Shown one piece after another: positions 45,862 through 57,040 of a stretch of DNA of 64,000 bases (its first letter is position 1; each line of letters begins with the position of its first letter). The DNA is from Epiperipatus broadwayi. Taxonomy: Eukaryota; Onychophora; Udeonychophora; Euonychophora; Peripatidae. Location: the NCBI GenBank assembly GCA_028023455.1, contig JAQFVV010000256.1, forward strand, positions 126,001 through 190,000, given 5' to 3'. Below the pieces are notes generated by a model. It saw only the letters and a list, made by a program, of their open reading frames with translations, searched no databases and was not told the origin of the DNA. A program made the position numbers and the translations under genes.

Positions 45862-46901
45862 CAATCATTTCCATTTACTGTGATTATATATCAATCTTTT
45901 TACAAAAATATTTTATCTTTACATCTTGTACTTTTTTTATAAAAAAATACATTCAAGCACTTTTTTTATTTATTAAAAAAAAAAAAAGAAATACTTTTAA
46001 AGTTTTACATCTGTGCAAATATATATATATTGAACAATTCTTTAATTTTTTTAGCTTTTAGTTTTTAGTAAATTTATTTTTATTTGCGAACTTAAAGTTT
46101 TTATTTTAAATTAATGTAATGGCATATTTATATACCGTTACAATATTAAATGTTAAAAAAATTGTTAAAGCAATGAATTAAAAAAAATTATAAATATTAA
46201 TTTAATAGTGCATAATTTTTATTATGAAGAATTTAATATTAAGACAGTAACAATGTCAAATTAAACATATCAAAACAATGGCCTTTCAAAGGGCTAGATA
46301 CATCTGGTCTTCTTATAAAACATGTGAATTCATCTTACATGTAAGAAATATAAAACCAATAAACATTATAAGACCATTGGCTACAGAAATTGCTATGATT
46401 TTTTTTCTCCAGAGATATCCATTGTTTATTTAAGATATACTAGATGGTATTCAAATAAAGAGAATTGTTCATGTAAAGAATATGTTAATTTACCTTTAAT
46501 AATAAATTTTGAAAAAGTTATGATTGTTTATTATTACATTTATTAAAATTATGTTGTTAAAAGTAAGAATTATTCTTCATCCTATATATATATATTGATG
46601 GTGATTTCAAATTATTTAGTCTTTACTTAAATTAAAACCATAGACAAAATTTACCCTATAATTTTAAAACTGCATCAAAAACAAAGCTTATATAACAACA
46701 GAGCTTTTAGAAAAAAGCGGTATCATTCTCTCTTTCATTGTTTTTGAAATCACACAACTTAGTGGAAAATAGTTACTTCCATTTCAATAAAATAACGTAA
46801 TTACATAACAAGCACACACAATCATACTTATATATTTAAATATACATAACCATTCTCAAAATTAATAATGGCATTTTATGTAATAAAAACAAATTCAAAA
46901 T

Positions 46902-47012
46902 ACTTTTTTTTTTTTTTAAGTGTAATAGCATCCGCCGGGACGCGAACCCGGGCAACTGCCTGCAAGTGCAAACTAGTCGTGCTGACCTCTCGACCACCAA
47001 AGCAAGACTACA
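46902..47012 (-). mobile_element. Short tRNA-derived SINE family B, best-preserved copy
   Basis: On the minus strand it begins TTTGGTGGTCGAGAGGTCAG, continues GTTTGCACTTGCAGGCAGTT and GCCCGGGTTCGCGTCCCGGC, and ends GGATGCTATTACACTT followed by an A-run (T-run at about 46903-46917 on +). Box A (TGGTCGAGAGGTCAGCAC) and box B (GGTTCGCGTCC, 46938-46948) are both near-consensus and CCGGG/CCCGG form a proper T-arm stem. This copy still has several CpG sites and is probably the youngest of the family here. Flanking target duplications were not resolved. Confidence 0.8.
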
Positions 47013-47384
47013 TTTATTTTTGTTATTTAATTAAATAGCCACAAATTATTTGTAAAATGGAATAAATTCAGTGTTTATTTTAAGTATGTCTTATAAGCAG
47101 TTTTCATCTACTCATATAAATGACTTTTTTTTTTACTTTTATTGTCAAAATATTTGATAGAACATTGTCATTATCTAGTAGGTAGGATCACATTCGAATG
47201 CTCAAAGAAGAGAGCAAAGTAAAATACCGCAGTTATCTTTATTATTTCCTGTTCATTTTATCTCATTTCTTAGGTTCAATTTGTTCTTTATTTAGTAAGT
47301 TATTTATAATCGGGAAACTGATCGTTGATAAGAATGCAATCAGATATTAGTTAATTAACTTATTTCAATTTTAGTCATAAAGTT

Positions 47385-47450
47385 ATATTTTACAATATTT
47401 TACAGTAGCTGTTTCGAAACAATAATCAGCTTCAGGTCATCGTTTTTGTT
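47385..47450 (-). repeat. PLE terminal-repeat-like motif, minus strand
   Basis: Minus strand: GATGACCTGAAGCTGATTAT, then TGTTTCGAAACAGCTACTG. The combination of a CTGA(A/T)G block with a nearby TCGAAAC block is characteristic of Penelope-like pseudo-LTRs. No RT or GIY-YIG sequence adjoins it. The perfect TGTTTCGAAACA palindrome could also arise by chance. Confidence 0.35.
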
Positions 47451-47819
47451 AATGATTAGCTAAATGAAATATATATATATCACTTTGATAGAATTTCCGC
47501 AAGTAATTCCAAAATACACCAAAGATGAAATATAAAGAGCTTTAACATAATTTTTTTATAATTTCTTTTTAAAGTGTCTTTTTTATCAATATATAAATTT
47601 GGGCCATGAAGTTTGATTTATTTGGACTTCTAGATTTTATCTGTGCTGAGTGAAATATACATATGGCTAATTAAACACCACATAATAAATAACAATATCT
47701 AATAATAGTAAATTATCTCATGCCAACTATAGAAATTTTTTTATATTCTTTCAAACAGCAATGTTTGATTGCCTGATTTTCAAAGATAGCTTAAGTTAAA
47801 TTAATATTATTAAATATTG

Positions 47820-48115
47820 AGCATTCCATCATCAGATTATCAATTGGATGGACTATTGAAGAGTTGGGGTGTGGAGTAGATTGAAGCCTGTCCATTAAAG
47901 TATGAAGATTGGCTATCTTAATATATATCTGAGCACTTATGGCATATACGTGTAGAGATGGTAATTTGGACCAAATGATGATTGCTGGTTTAGCATGAAA
48001 TACGTATATAGGTGATTCTTTGTTTTTTCAACATATATGTGTTCAAGTGTATCAGTGTTATCAGATAGAGTGGAAAGTGGTGTGTCGTGTGAAAGTCTGT
48101 GCTCATATATCCTAT
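47820..48115 (+). mobile_element. tRNA-like SINE family A, copy
   Basis: Blocks in family order: GCATTCCATCATCAGATTAT, CTATTGAAGAGTTGG, AGATTGAAGCCTGTCCATTA, ATCTTAATATATATCTGAGC, GAGATGGTAATTTGGACC, GTATATAGGTGATTCTTTG, GTGTATCAGTG and a decayed end GTGTGAAAGTCTGTGCTCAT. It is nearly full length; the box-B-like end is eroded. No ORF. Confidence 0.7.
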
Positions 48116-48119
48116 ATAT

Positions 48120-49145
48120 TTAATAATTTAAGTAGATAATAACTACAATTATATTTTTATAAAAGGAACAATCGAAAATATTAATATATGTCTATTGTAA
48201 CCGAAAAGTTCACCCAGATCTATCAGGCAGAATTAGTGAAATTTACTTAAATGGTGCCTCACTTAAGACCTATTGTAGCAGTACATGAAGATACATTAAA
48301 TTACCCAAAATAAATTGCATGACTATTTAACAAATTACCATTTTCACTAATGACTGTATCTTAAAAACTACACTTTAAAACCTTAATCTGCGATTTTTAT
48401 TACGTGAGACCTTATGGCCAACCATGAACAAGATGGTATGATCTATAAAACTACCAAAGATTACTCTTCCAGGATTAAATGCATGATCCATTTCATCAAT
48501 ACCAACTATCATATGATTGAATATAGGCAATTTAATAAGTCAGTAAAAGTTATAGTCAGCCTGATAACATGATTGGCTGTAGCTCAGATATACTCAGGAT
48601 TTTAGTACAGAAATGCCATGTAGAGTATTTGATTTGCAATAAAAGGTAAACACATAAACTTTAGGTTTTTTCATCATTAATTTAAATTTCTAATTAAATC
48701 AATAGCAATGAGACTTTTATTGTAATATGTAAATCATAAATTATAATATTAGAAAATAGGTTCAATCATCATTCTGTCTAGCAAGCTTATTTATTAATTT
48801 GGGTCCTAATATCATTAACACCAATAGAAGTAACAAATTCTGGATTATATTCCAGAATTAACAAAGCAAAATGGAGGTGATTTAGGAGGTAAATGGGAAT
48901 TTATTATACCCTGTACATCACAAATTACCGAAGAACAAAAGCATTAAGATATTCTCTTATAATTTCAGTAAACTTTGTATGCATCATCAGGGCTAACATG
49001 TGCTCTAATATATTCTCTATTTAATATGTTGGATTTTCTGTTTTTATGTATGACAAATAGACATGGCACAGTTAGGTTAAATTATATAACTAACATTTAT
49101 TTATGACTCACTCAATACTAAATAAATAATTGGTTAATACAATAT
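48120..49145. other. AT-rich DNA, no supported gene
   Basis: No gene was found. A motif on the minus strand near 48965-49000 (AGCCCTGATGATGCATACAA, then GTTTACTGAAA) is a possible further PLE-like terminal fragment. Confidence 0.45.
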
Positions 49146-49150
49146 TCACA

Positions 49151-49350
49151 AAATTAGATAAACAAGTAAATAAAATAAAAGACCATCACATATGTTTGTT
49201 TCTATACATGGATAATATACATAAATTAGATAGGTACTTAAATAAAATAAAAGACCATCACATATACTTGTTTCTATACATGTATAATATACATGAATTG
49301 GATAAGTAAATAAATAAAAGACCATCACATATACTTATTTCTATACATGG
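49151..49350. repeat. Minisatellite, about 67-72-bp period
   Basis: Nearly three units, each with AATTAGATAA or AATTGGATAA, AAATAAAAGACCATCACATA, TTGTTTCTATACATG and ATAATATACAT. GACCATCACA recurs at 49181, 49253 and 49320. The 60-codon minus frame spanning it (repeated YLIYVYYPCIET) is the translation of the repeat, not a gene. Confidence 0.85.
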
Positions 49351-49359
49351 ACAAAGTAT

Positions 49360-50660
49360 ATTAATTCCAAAATATACACAATAAAAGATTTTCTCAAAAT
49401 AGATTTGATTTCACATCTTATAGATAAGAGGATCCATTCAAACACCTAGTCAATAACACCTCCAATATGTCAAAACCAGAACCAAAGCACCTATACCCCA
49501 GATTTATAATATTAATAAATAATAACATTTGGCAATGATATTCCTATGAAAGTTTGTTATAATGAGATAATGAATCAAAGAGGGAATTTGAACCTCAACA
49601 CAGTTGGGAATATCATATAACTGACCTATAATAAATTGTGAAAATAATTCATTCAAATGCTCCCTTTGTAGCTGGTAACTGAACACCTGAGATCAACTTA
49701 AAGATGAGGGAAATAATGTAAGCACCATAATGTATGGAGACTTTGCTCAAACATACATTTATACAACAAAGAGCAATGATATCCCTATGGATGTATTTAT
49801 CCACACAAAGAAATAACAAAGCATTAAGGGCTCTATGGGTTTTTAACCACCATCAGAGTGATAGCACAATTACAGACTGCTCCACAGATTAATCACCAGC
49901 ACAGAAATGAATATAAAGAATATAATAAAATGCCAAATAATTTTTCTGAAGATTAGATCACCAGCACAGAATAATGGCATATGACATTACAAAATAGCAT
50001 TAACATTTACTTCCCAAATGAAAGAGAAATAAAATTACTCTCATCAATAATCTGCCAAATTAGGTTGCACATGCACTGAGATAATAGCCAAGTCTACCTA
50101 AAGCATAGGTGAAATATTAATACATAATAAATATGAGTATAGGCACAGAACCTTGGAGAGACATACAGGATTAAGCTATATGTTGATGCACATTATAGAT
50201 TCATTAAATAATCATTAAACTTCTATGCAAGTGCTGTTCCCTAATAATTGATTCTCTTCAATTCCTATATCATATATTCACTCAGGAATTTAAACAGATA
50301 AATAATGATTTTAGGCACAATAGACTATATATATTGTGAACTTCACATATGTAAAACATTATATGAAAACAAAAATCAAAATAAAATACAGACTTGTTTA
50401 AATAACTACACTAAATTAAAATACATAATATCTTAAATATAGTGATTAATCACCAATAAAATCAATAACACATTTTTTAACATTTAATGTACATTACATA
50501 TAAATTAAATAGTTTTCAATTACAACATATAGAATCTTATGAGTTTGATTGTATTCTCTTCATTTCCACTCATAATGAATATTCCATAATTAATTGATTT
50601 ATGCATATGCTCTCTAAATATTCGAGATATTTTAATCAGAGTATTCCTCAAAAATTAATA
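49360..50660. other. AT-rich DNA, no supported gene
   Basis: No coding or RNA feature is supported. The short block AGATCACCAGCACAGAA-type sequence repeats near 49890 and 49955. Confidence 0.45.
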
Positions 50661-50666
50661 AACTTT

Positions 50667-50802
50667 ATTACGTAAGTAATATCCCATCTTTTCTTCCATA
50701 GTGTAAGCTTGTGGTTAAACACCTGTAGAGGTCCCTACTATCGCATTTTACATGCATATTATCGAGGTTATAGCCTCAGTAAATATTACTTATGTAATCA
50801 AT
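50667..50802. mobile_element. Small inverted-repeat (MITE-like) element
   Basis: TTACGTAAGTAATAT at about 50670-50684 and ATATTACTTATGTAA near 50786-50800 form terminal inverted repeats. The roughly 100 bp interior is less AT-rich and contains a GAGGTTATAGCCTC hairpin near 50764-50777. It is non-coding. Target duplications were not resolved; it could also be a structured segment of a larger repeat. Confidence 0.45.
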
Positions 50803-50804
50803 AA

Positions 50805-52195
50805 TCAATGTGCGTTTAATAAATTTATAATTAAACTTTATTACTTATATTTTAGGTGTTACTCCAAAGTTAAAATATTTCATTACTTTTAATTTATTTA
50901 GTTAGTGTAGAAGACTAAGAATGATTATTGTAGCAAATGATTATGACAGTTATAAAATAATTTTCTGGTTAGCCGTTATTTTCTTTCAGCAACTATATTA
51001 TAATTTTAATAATAAAATAACTCACATAACAGGAATGTTATTTCTAATATCAGTTCAAAGTGGGTTATAGCTAATTCCTTATTGTTCAGACACTGGCACA
51101 CAAAAAATGTTAATATAGCATATCATTCTGCCCATATATATCACAGCTATATGTGTTAAAGTCATGAAAGTAATATATTCTATCCAAGGTTAACATAGCT
51201 ATTTACTCCACATATATATTGTATAACTAAATGTGTTAGAGACATGAAGTAAAATATTCTATTCAAGATTAATATAGTCTGTAAACAATAAAGAATATAT
51301 CTAGGTAAACTGCTCTTTAAAATTTTTATCCCCCTTGTTGCAGTTGGTAATTCCCATACATTTCAATAATAGACATTTTGAAAGACAGTCAGCAGTTTAT
51401 ATTCTCAGCTGGCAGACTCAAACAGATTTCTTTAAATTTAGCTACACATATTGTTATTAGCACATAATAACATTGCACTTTGAATTATATAAGAAAAGTT
51501 TTTATTTAACTTCTTTATTTGTTCTTAATTTTTTTTTCCTTTTTTTAAAAGAGTGGCACTTGTATTCATTACATGGTTAACAGTAAAAAAAAAAAAGATT
51601 TCTGCTCTTTACATACTTGCTGTTTCTATCCCAGTTAAAAAAAAATATCTGAATGTTCTCTTTTTCTTTTTAAGCAATTAAATTTCTCCTCGTTTACATA
51701 TTTCTGTTAAAATAAAAAACACAAGAGAAAAAAATGTGTTTATTATATTTTATCAACTAATTCAAGTTAAATAAACTAAATCACTTTAACCAAACTAAAA
51801 TTATTCTTTAGGATTAGTTAAAGAGAAAAACAAATAATGAGTATTATTATTATTTATCTTACTAAATTTGATGTAATATGCTGTTGGTTTTGCAGGTTAA
51901 ACACAGCTTGTCTAAATCAGTGATTGGAAAAGAGCAAAACTAATGAAAAAATATATATACAATAGGCAAAACAAAATAAAATTACATAATCTCATCATTG
52001 AGTTAATTTGAATACAAGTATCAAGTATATACAAATTGCAAACTATGATAATCAAGTTATCTAGAAGAAGATAGAGAAATTTTAAATCAGTTCCACCAAG
52101 CTGTATATTTGTACCCAAATATAAGATTACAATATATTTATATTGCTATTTTATAGATTAATATTTTATTTTTAGAGTTTTATTATATGACAGTA
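50805..52195. other. AT-rich DNA, no supported gene
   Basis: No gene is supported. GTGTTAAAGTCATGAAAGTA near 51151 and GTGTTAGAGACATGAAGTAA near 51233 are two imperfect units of an 82-bp direct duplication. Confidence 0.45.
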
Positions 52196-52199
52196 TTAA

Positions 52200-52560
52200 A
52201 AATATAAATATAAAGATAGTTAGATTGTAAATAGAAATGTAGATAGAAATATAAATAGACAGCTGGATGGAAAAGAAAAATAGTTAAGTAGGGAGATAAG
52301 TAGGTGAGAGAATGGACTAATAAGTGGGTGATGAGTGGATAAGTAGATAAATAGATAGGTAGATAAGTAGATAGACAGGAAAATATATAGATAAATAGAC
52401 AAATAAATATACTAATTGACATGTAGATTTATAGAAAAATAGATAAGTAGATGAATAGACACATATATGACAAAGGACTGTTAAATAGATAAACAGACTA
52501 ACAAGCAGATAGATTGATTTATCAATTAATAGATATATAGCTAAAGATAGGTTGATTTAT
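52200..52560. repeat. Degenerate GATA/TAGA tetranucleotide microsatellite
   Basis: About 360 bp made of TAGATAGATAAG-like tetranucleotides with frequent substitutions. Minus frames at 52183-52422 and 52220-52402 (Tyr/Ile/Ser/Leu repeats such as YLSTYL) are its translations in different frames and are not genes. Confidence 0.9.
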
Positions 52561-52569
52561 GGATTATTA

Positions 52570-54670
52570 GTGGAAGTGCTTGTTTCAAATGGAGTAGGGT
52601 TATTTGCCAATTAATAAATGATCACTAACTGTTAAGTTAGAAAACATCTGATCATTTCAATAATCTTCTGGAAAAATATTTTTATTTTATAGTTTGTATA
52701 ATATTTCATGTTCTCCCATGCTCACTATAATTATTACTATCAATAAATACATAAGACATATAACTTCTTTGAAAAAGCATGTGATTTTCTGAGTCAAATT
52801 ACTCACATTATATATTGGTTATTAGAAAGCTATAAGGTACATTGCCACTTTCTACAGCAGCAGAAGTAATTGTATTTTATAACTTTTAAATTTGATGTAT
52901 ATAAAAATTGATCTAGTGTTAATATATGTAACTTATCATCAATAGTGATTATGCTACTTTTTGGTGGATGTCTGGTTTTAGATATCTATTACATGTGATA
53001 CTATGTGGAGATTAAATCTAATGTATTGCAGTACTTTATCAATAAGTATCTTTGATAAATTGAATCTTGCAGGTATTAACTTGACCCATGCAGATATGAC
53101 TGAGCAGAAACAATTTATTGCTTTTCCGATTTTCAACCATATTTTTTGCTTTTAAGCGATCTTATTTTGTGTACATTCAATTATCAAAAAAAAATGCATA
53201 CTAATAATTTTTAATATTGTAAAAGTCAAGGATATAAATTTTCTATTAACGATAATAATGTTTAATGTTGAAACTAGCTTATTATGCATGCAATGATTAA
53301 TTGGGTAACTTAAACTTCAGTGAATTTTGCAACTTGAGAAGTGTTTTTGCAGATGATAATGTTTAAAAATATTTCAAAAGGAAATTCTTTTAAACACTTT
53401 TAATATTCTGAGAATGGTTTCAAAATGGATGCCTAGTTTTTAAATATATATATTAGCCTATTTGCTTTTTATTTTCAGAAATTACTCATTTCTTGAATTT
53501 GGATTGTTTTAGATGTTAATCTCTTACAATTGTACTTTACTAAGGAAAGAATTATACATTTTTTAAAACTACGAAAAACGATTAGTTTGCATTATACACT
53601 TTAACAAGCTCTTTGTATCATTACGATGTTAAACTTCTTTTATATGCAGTAATGTGATGTGCGTTTAATGAACATATATATATAATCGATAAACCAACGT
53701 CTATGGCAACAAATTAATTTTATTAAAATTCTGATTTTCTTTTAAATTAAAAGACATTTTGTCATTTCAATAAAGATATATATATGGAATTTTTTTTTGT
53801 TAATGTCGCGTTATGATTTTTTTTTATATAGAAATTGTTTTATTAACCATGTCAAAAACATTTAGAACTGATCAAATTAATTTTGACAAAACTAAATGCA
53901 TGCAATTTCCGTATAACTTTAACATTGACTGCTTGCTTATTCTGTCACGTCAGAACACGTGGTTGCTTGTTGGCATACTATATATCACCGTTACATATTT
54001 ATAGAGTAATACAAAAAAAATGAAAGTTCAAACGCTAAAATTTAACAAAAATTGAATATGATAAAGATAAGTAAATAATTTATAACTTTTTAAAAGAATT
54101 AAGATAGTTTTTATGTGCCGTGTAATTAGATCTTGCGCAATAGATTCCTGAATTCATGTTTCATTTGCTCTATTTTAAATTAGAATTAAACGAAAAATTA
54201 GAAATGTTTCAATTTAATTTATAAATTGTATATATGTGTGTTTCTTTGGATATCATTCCTTCATCAGCCATTCCCCTACGTTTCACACTGAGACACGTAG
54301 TTTTTCTTTTTTCCCTAGATTTTCACTGTCATATTTTTTTCATGAAAGGATTATTCTAATTTTTTTTTGTTAATTATATTTGATTGATATCAAAATGCGT
54401 TCATTACTAAAATTAAATGTTGTTTTAGGTGTGTGTTATATATGTTAAACATATATATTATATAGGATTCACTATTATCCAAGGTTTCAAGTATCCATGG
54501 AAATCTTAAACAAAATGGCAGAAATAAGTGAGACTATATAATCAAAATCACACTTTTCTGCATTTTTTTCTTTGCATTTTTCAAATTTATATTGACTTTC
54601 CAAAAAATCCTTCAACCAACTTTTCTCAGATAGGATTTTCTAGTAATTCTTATATAATCAGTTAAATATA
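52570..54670. other. AT-rich DNA, no supported gene
   Basis: No coding sequence is supported; the 63-codon frame at 53813-54004 has no recognised motif. On the minus strand near 54245-54305, GTGTGAAACGTAGGGGAATG followed by GCTGATGAAGGAATGATATC resembles Penelope-like terminal sequences. Confidence 0.45.
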
Positions 54671-55379
54671 TAAACCATAAATCAATGATTGGCAACTGGT
54701 GGTCCACAAACCTCTGGTGGTCCATGATGTAATTTTACTGGTCCGCAAAGAAATTCAGATATTATTTAAATTTTCTAAGCTCATTTAATAAAAAATTTAA
54801 ATAAAAAATAAATTTTGTTTAAACTGTATTATTATATGTAAAATAGAACAAGAACATTATATTGCCAATTGATTTGTTACAAAATACTACCGTGACTTGC
54901 AAGACATCTACTCAAAGGCGTTTAATTAACCCTACTTGGCCAGTGGCATAGAAAAAGTAACAAACTAAGAATATCGAAATCTGTACAACTAACCAGGCTT
55001 CAAATTTGACTATGGTGCACCCTTGATAGTTGGGTGAATTAATACTCAAAAATTTTATTAAGAATTTTGAAGGAAAATACATCTATAAAAATTTTTAAAG
55101 AATAGAATACTATTTGTTATTAATCTTCATTAAATAATTTTGTAGATACGAATTAGAAAATTACACATATAAAATGTAACAAATAAGTATTTATGTAATC
55201 ATTTACTTTTATAAAAAAAATGAACATTATATTAACAAAAAAAAATAAATAAATAAAACATAATTCTTTAACAAATTATAAAACATATAAATACAAATTT
55301 AGTTTTACTTTCATGTAACTCAAACTGAAAACAAATAATTACAAAAAAACTTACACAAAAATTATATTAATATAATATT

Positions 55380-55743
55380 GGCATCAGAGTGGGATTTGGG
55401 CTTTCCATCATCAGATTTTCAATGGTATGGATGGCTGAAGAGTTGGAGGTTGTAATAGATTGAAGCCTGTTTATTAAAGTATGAAGATTTGCTATCTTAA
55501 TATAAATTGAGCACTGATTACATATGTGTGTGAGAGATGATAATCTGGACCATTGATGAGTGCTGGTGCAGCATGAAATACATATATTGGTGATTATTTG
55601 TCTTTTCTATATGTGTGAGGCCATGTGTATCAGTAACATGAGATAGTGTGGACAGTTGAAAAGTGCTTGAAAGTCTGAGTTCAAATCCCCTATATTTACA
55701 ATTAAACGCCAGGTATATAAAGAATGTCTGTATTTCAAATATT
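55380..55743 (+). mobile_element. tRNA-like SINE family A, most complete copy, nested in hAT
   Basis: A perfect 15-bp direct repeat, TATTAATATAATATT, flanks it at 55365-55379 and 55744-55758. The interior runs GGCATCAGAGTGGGATTTGG, ATCAGATTTTCAATGGTATG, ATGGCTGAAGAGTTGGAGG, GTGTGAGAGATGATAATCTG, TGATGAGTGCTGGTGC, ATATTGGTGATTATTTGTC, GTGTATCAGTAACATGAGA and AAAGTCTGAGTTCAAATCCC. Because AATATTGGCATC also begins the 14.5-kb copy, the left end of the target duplication may overlap the element by a few bases. Confidence 0.75.
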
Positions 55744-56578
55744 TATTAATATAATATTCTAATTTATTTTGTACTTTAAGTTCAATATTGCAATCATTTA
55801 AGTAATATATTTATATCTAATAAATATGACTTAAAAGAGTTCTAATGCTGAATACAAGTAAACCATTTAAAACTTACTTTCCTTTAAAAGTAATATTTTT
55901 TATGTTAATTTTAATATTTATTACATGTATGCAAATCGATAACACATTTATATGTATATAATTACAAAAACGAAGTGTTATTACCTCTTGTGTAAAATGA
56001 ATATTAAACACATATGGATATAAAAACTTAGTATTTCATAGACACTGTAAACAAAAAATATCAGCAAATAAATGTGTATTTAACATAAATATGTATCTGA
56101 AATTATATTATCTTTTTTTAAATGTGTAGATAGTTAAATTAATAAAAGAGAATGTATAAAAAATATAACTAAAGCTAGTTTTTAAAAAAAACTACAAAAA
56201 TCAAAAATTTTGAGTATTTCACAGCTACAGTAGAGGTGTGCATGACCTGGTGGTTCAGAAACATTATACTCTTGGAAGCAAGTATATCTTTCAAACTGTC
56301 TTATTTTATTTCTTTGTCTATGGTCTCCACTTCACTACACCTGGCAATTGCCCCAAACACATGGATGAGTAAAAGTGTTACTTCAGTATTAAATCCATTC
56401 AAATATCTGTGGATGCATATTGTTGTCTTTTCCATGTGTTTCATCATTGGGTTTTTTATGCAGTCATATGAATCATCTTATTGTATAAAGTATAATTAAG
56501 ATAAATTACTCAATATTATTCATAACCTTGATTGTTTTAATTTTTCCAATATACAAAAATTATTCTACACGTATAAAA

Positions 56579-56723
56579 TGTGATAAACAGAGTAGCTAAA
56601 ATTCAAAGAACATTAATCATAAAAAACTATTTGTCAAGTGCTTTCGGTACCGTGTACAAGACTTGGAAAATAGTTTTTTTATAATTAATGTTTTTTGAAT
56701 TTTAACTACTCTAATTATCACAC
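56579..56723. mobile_element. Foldback element nested in hAT
   Basis: Arms 56579-56633 and 56667-56723 are near-perfect inverted copies starting TGTGATAAACAGAGTAGCTA and ending ACTACTCTAATTATCACA. The loop contains TCAAGTGCTTTCGGTACCG and GTACAAGACTTGG, itself partly self-complementary. It lies 318 bp before the transposase start. It encodes nothing. Confidence 0.75.
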
Positions 56724-57040
56724 TATATTTGAATAATTCTTATTATTTGATAGAGTTTTTGCATTATTTCTTTCCAATATACGTTTACGTACTTCAATGG
56801 CGTCTCAGCATTGACATTAAAAAATTAATTTATACTTTGTACTTATACTCCTATATACAGAGTATATATATATGCATTTGAAATCTTGCACTTATCGGTA
56901 GTCAAATACTTTTTGCATATTTAAAGCTAAGTTTAATATTTTACATAAAATTTTACATATATTTAAGCAATCGAAATTATTACAAATGTATTATTTTGTT
57001 TGGTTCTAGGATAAAAAATAAATAATAATAAAAAATTAAA

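Larger units (their letters stand above)
36089..46135 (+). repeat. Tandem array of three element-E copies, 2.71-kb period
   Basis: Copies start with ATTATAATGGTC at 36089, 40942 and 43652 and end near 40395, 43110 and 46131 at TAATGTAATGGCATATTTA. Copies 1-2 and 2-3 are separated by nearly identical linkers of about 0.54 kb (40400-40941 and 43110-43651) beginning CAGTAAACTTCCTC. Each copy contains ATAAAAGCCACTG, CAGTAATTAACACACAAAC, the ORF region, AAATCTATATAACCATTCAT, a CCAAT/TATA/AATAAA cassette and GCATCTGTG. The linker is duplicated with the element, so the array grew by tandem duplication and not by three separate insertions. Copies 1 and 3 carry private insertions. Confidence 0.9.

Noticed and set aside
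49146-49328. Minus-strand 60-codon ORF with an internal peptide repeat
   Set aside because: It is the translation of the 67-72-bp minisatellite.
52183-52422. Minus-strand ORFs with repeated YLSTYL-like peptides
   Set aside because: Direct translation of the degenerate GATA microsatellite; two frames are open simultaneously.
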